Positions 5,357 through 5,761 of a stretch of 5,761 nucleotides of DNA are shown here, in pieces. The notes beneath the pieces were generated by a model that made no database searches, was not told where the DNA came from, and was given only the letters and a program-made list of their open reading frames with translations. Position numbers and translations under genes: made by a program. Source of the stretch: Fidelibacterota bacterium (GTDB lineage: Bacteria > Fidelibacterota > Marinisomatia > SCGC-AAA003-L08 > TS1B11). The stretch is taken from contig JADFMC010000144.1 in assembly GCA_022564085.1 (NCBI GenBank), forward strand, positions 1 to 5,761, given 5' to 3'. Positions within the stretch are counted from its first letter, which is position 1, and each line of letters opens with the position of its first letter.

Positions 5357-5722
5357 CTACGCTGGCTGAAAGAGCTCAACTACGTTACCAGAGGGGTCTT
5401 TGCAGAGAATCTGTTTGCCCCCCGGACCATCCACAATCTCGTTTCTGAATCTTACGCCAACATCCTTGAGCTTTGAGACTAGGGATTCCAAATCGTCTAC
5501 AGTCGAGACGATCATGGACCAGCCTACAGGGCTGGGTATAGCGCCATCCGGCATGCACCTGGACGCCGATGATTTTGGCCCCGATACCCATAGCCTTAAG
5601 TCGCCATGTACCAAGATTGCTATGGCAGAACCGAATTGCTGTTCCAGTTCAAAACCGAGCTTTGAGACATAGAAGGCCACGGCATCGCCTACGTCATCGA
5701 CAATGTATCTTACTTGGGCCAT
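5357..5722 (-). CDS. VOC superfamily protein (glyoxalase/bleomycin-resistance fold)
   Basis: The 121-residue protein has the two-module VOC layout. Module one is VRYIVDDVGDAVAFYVSKLGF (residues 4-24), ending near LRLWVSGP (42-49). Module two starts at SMIVSTVDDLESLVSKLKDVG (69-89) and ends with the signature KDPSGNVVELFQP (108-120). VOC proteins bind metal or small hydrophobic ligands in a cup formed by paired beta-alpha-beta-beta-beta units, and include glyoxalase I, dioxygenases and drug-binding resistance proteins. Glu116 occupies the usual metal-ligand position in module two. The first-module position that is His in many metal enzymes appears to be Arg5, so a standard glyoxalase I role is doubtful. 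AAGGAGG 7 nt before the ATG at 5722 supports the start. It is probably the first gene of a unit with the downstream SDR. Confidence 0.88.
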   Translation of the reverse strand: MAQVRYIVDDVGDAVAFYVSKLGFELEQQFGSAIAILVHGDLRLWVSGPKSSASRCMPDGAIPSPVGWSMIVSTVDDLESLVSKLKDVGVRFRNEIVDGPGGKQILCKDPSGNVVELFQPA

Positions 5723-5729
5723 TTTTTAG

Positions 5730-5736
5730 CCTCCTT
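5730..5736 (-). promoter_or_regulatory. Near-consensus Shine-Dalgarno of the VOC gene
   Basis: The minus strand reads AAGGAGG, then CTAAAAA, then ATG at 5722. The AT-rich stretch beyond it (TTTTAATTAATAGTTATC at the window edge) could contain a -10 element. Any -35 lies outside the window, so no promoter is called. Confidence 0.85.
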
Positions 5737-5761
5737 AATGCCGGATAACTATTAATTAAAA

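Noticed and set aside
1..5761. CRISPR array, tRNA/rRNA genes, insertion sequences
   Set aside because: No direct-repeat/spacer series, no cloverleaf-like or rRNA-like sequence, and no transposase or integrase frames were seen on reading both strands.

Overview
All recognisable genes in this window lie on the minus strand, so transcription runs from high to low coordinates. The DNA is GC-rich and bacterial. It encodes a MutL N-terminus, a bacterial-type glutamate formimidoyltransferase and a small M50 metalloprotease of the kind found in environmental bacteria. Nothing here fixes the phylum. A little-studied environmental lineage (FCB-like or Desulfobacterota-like) is a guess.

Region 1 (1-2854) is a tight four-gene block, read in this order: M50 site-2-protease-family membrane protein, a 49-residue single-pass membrane protein with a GTG start, ftcD-type glutamate formimidoyltransferase, then mutL, which runs off the left edge. 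The gaps are 1, 8 and 1 nt. The three downstream genes lack clear Shine-Dalgarno (SD) sequences, so translational coupling is likely.

Region 2 (2999-3821) holds two small genes with their own SD sequences: a single-TM SHOCT-domain protein and a protein that is 25% methionine. The methionine-rich protein is the most unusual gene here. Its N-terminal two thirds is built from MM-containing repeats, and its short C-terminal domain is of ordinary composition. A metal (for example Cu(I)) or oxidative-stress role is inferred only from composition and partner.

Region 3 (3822-4239) has no intact gene. It contains a possible promoter and leader for the methionine-rich gene. It also contains what looks like the remains of a small gene broken by a one-base deletion.

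Region 4 (4240-5761) is a probable two-gene unit. A VOC (glyoxalase/bleomycin-resistance fold) protein with a near-consensus SD is followed by a classical short-chain dehydrogenase. The 142-nt spacer between them holds an 8-bp perfect hairpin inside a longer imperfect stem, a second 22-bp inverted repeat, and an open frame that continues the VOC frame past its stop. Strong SDs, intergenic repeats and a decayed gene suggest that regions 2-4 are more accessory than region 1. No integrase, transposase, tRNA, rRNA or CRISPR array was seen.
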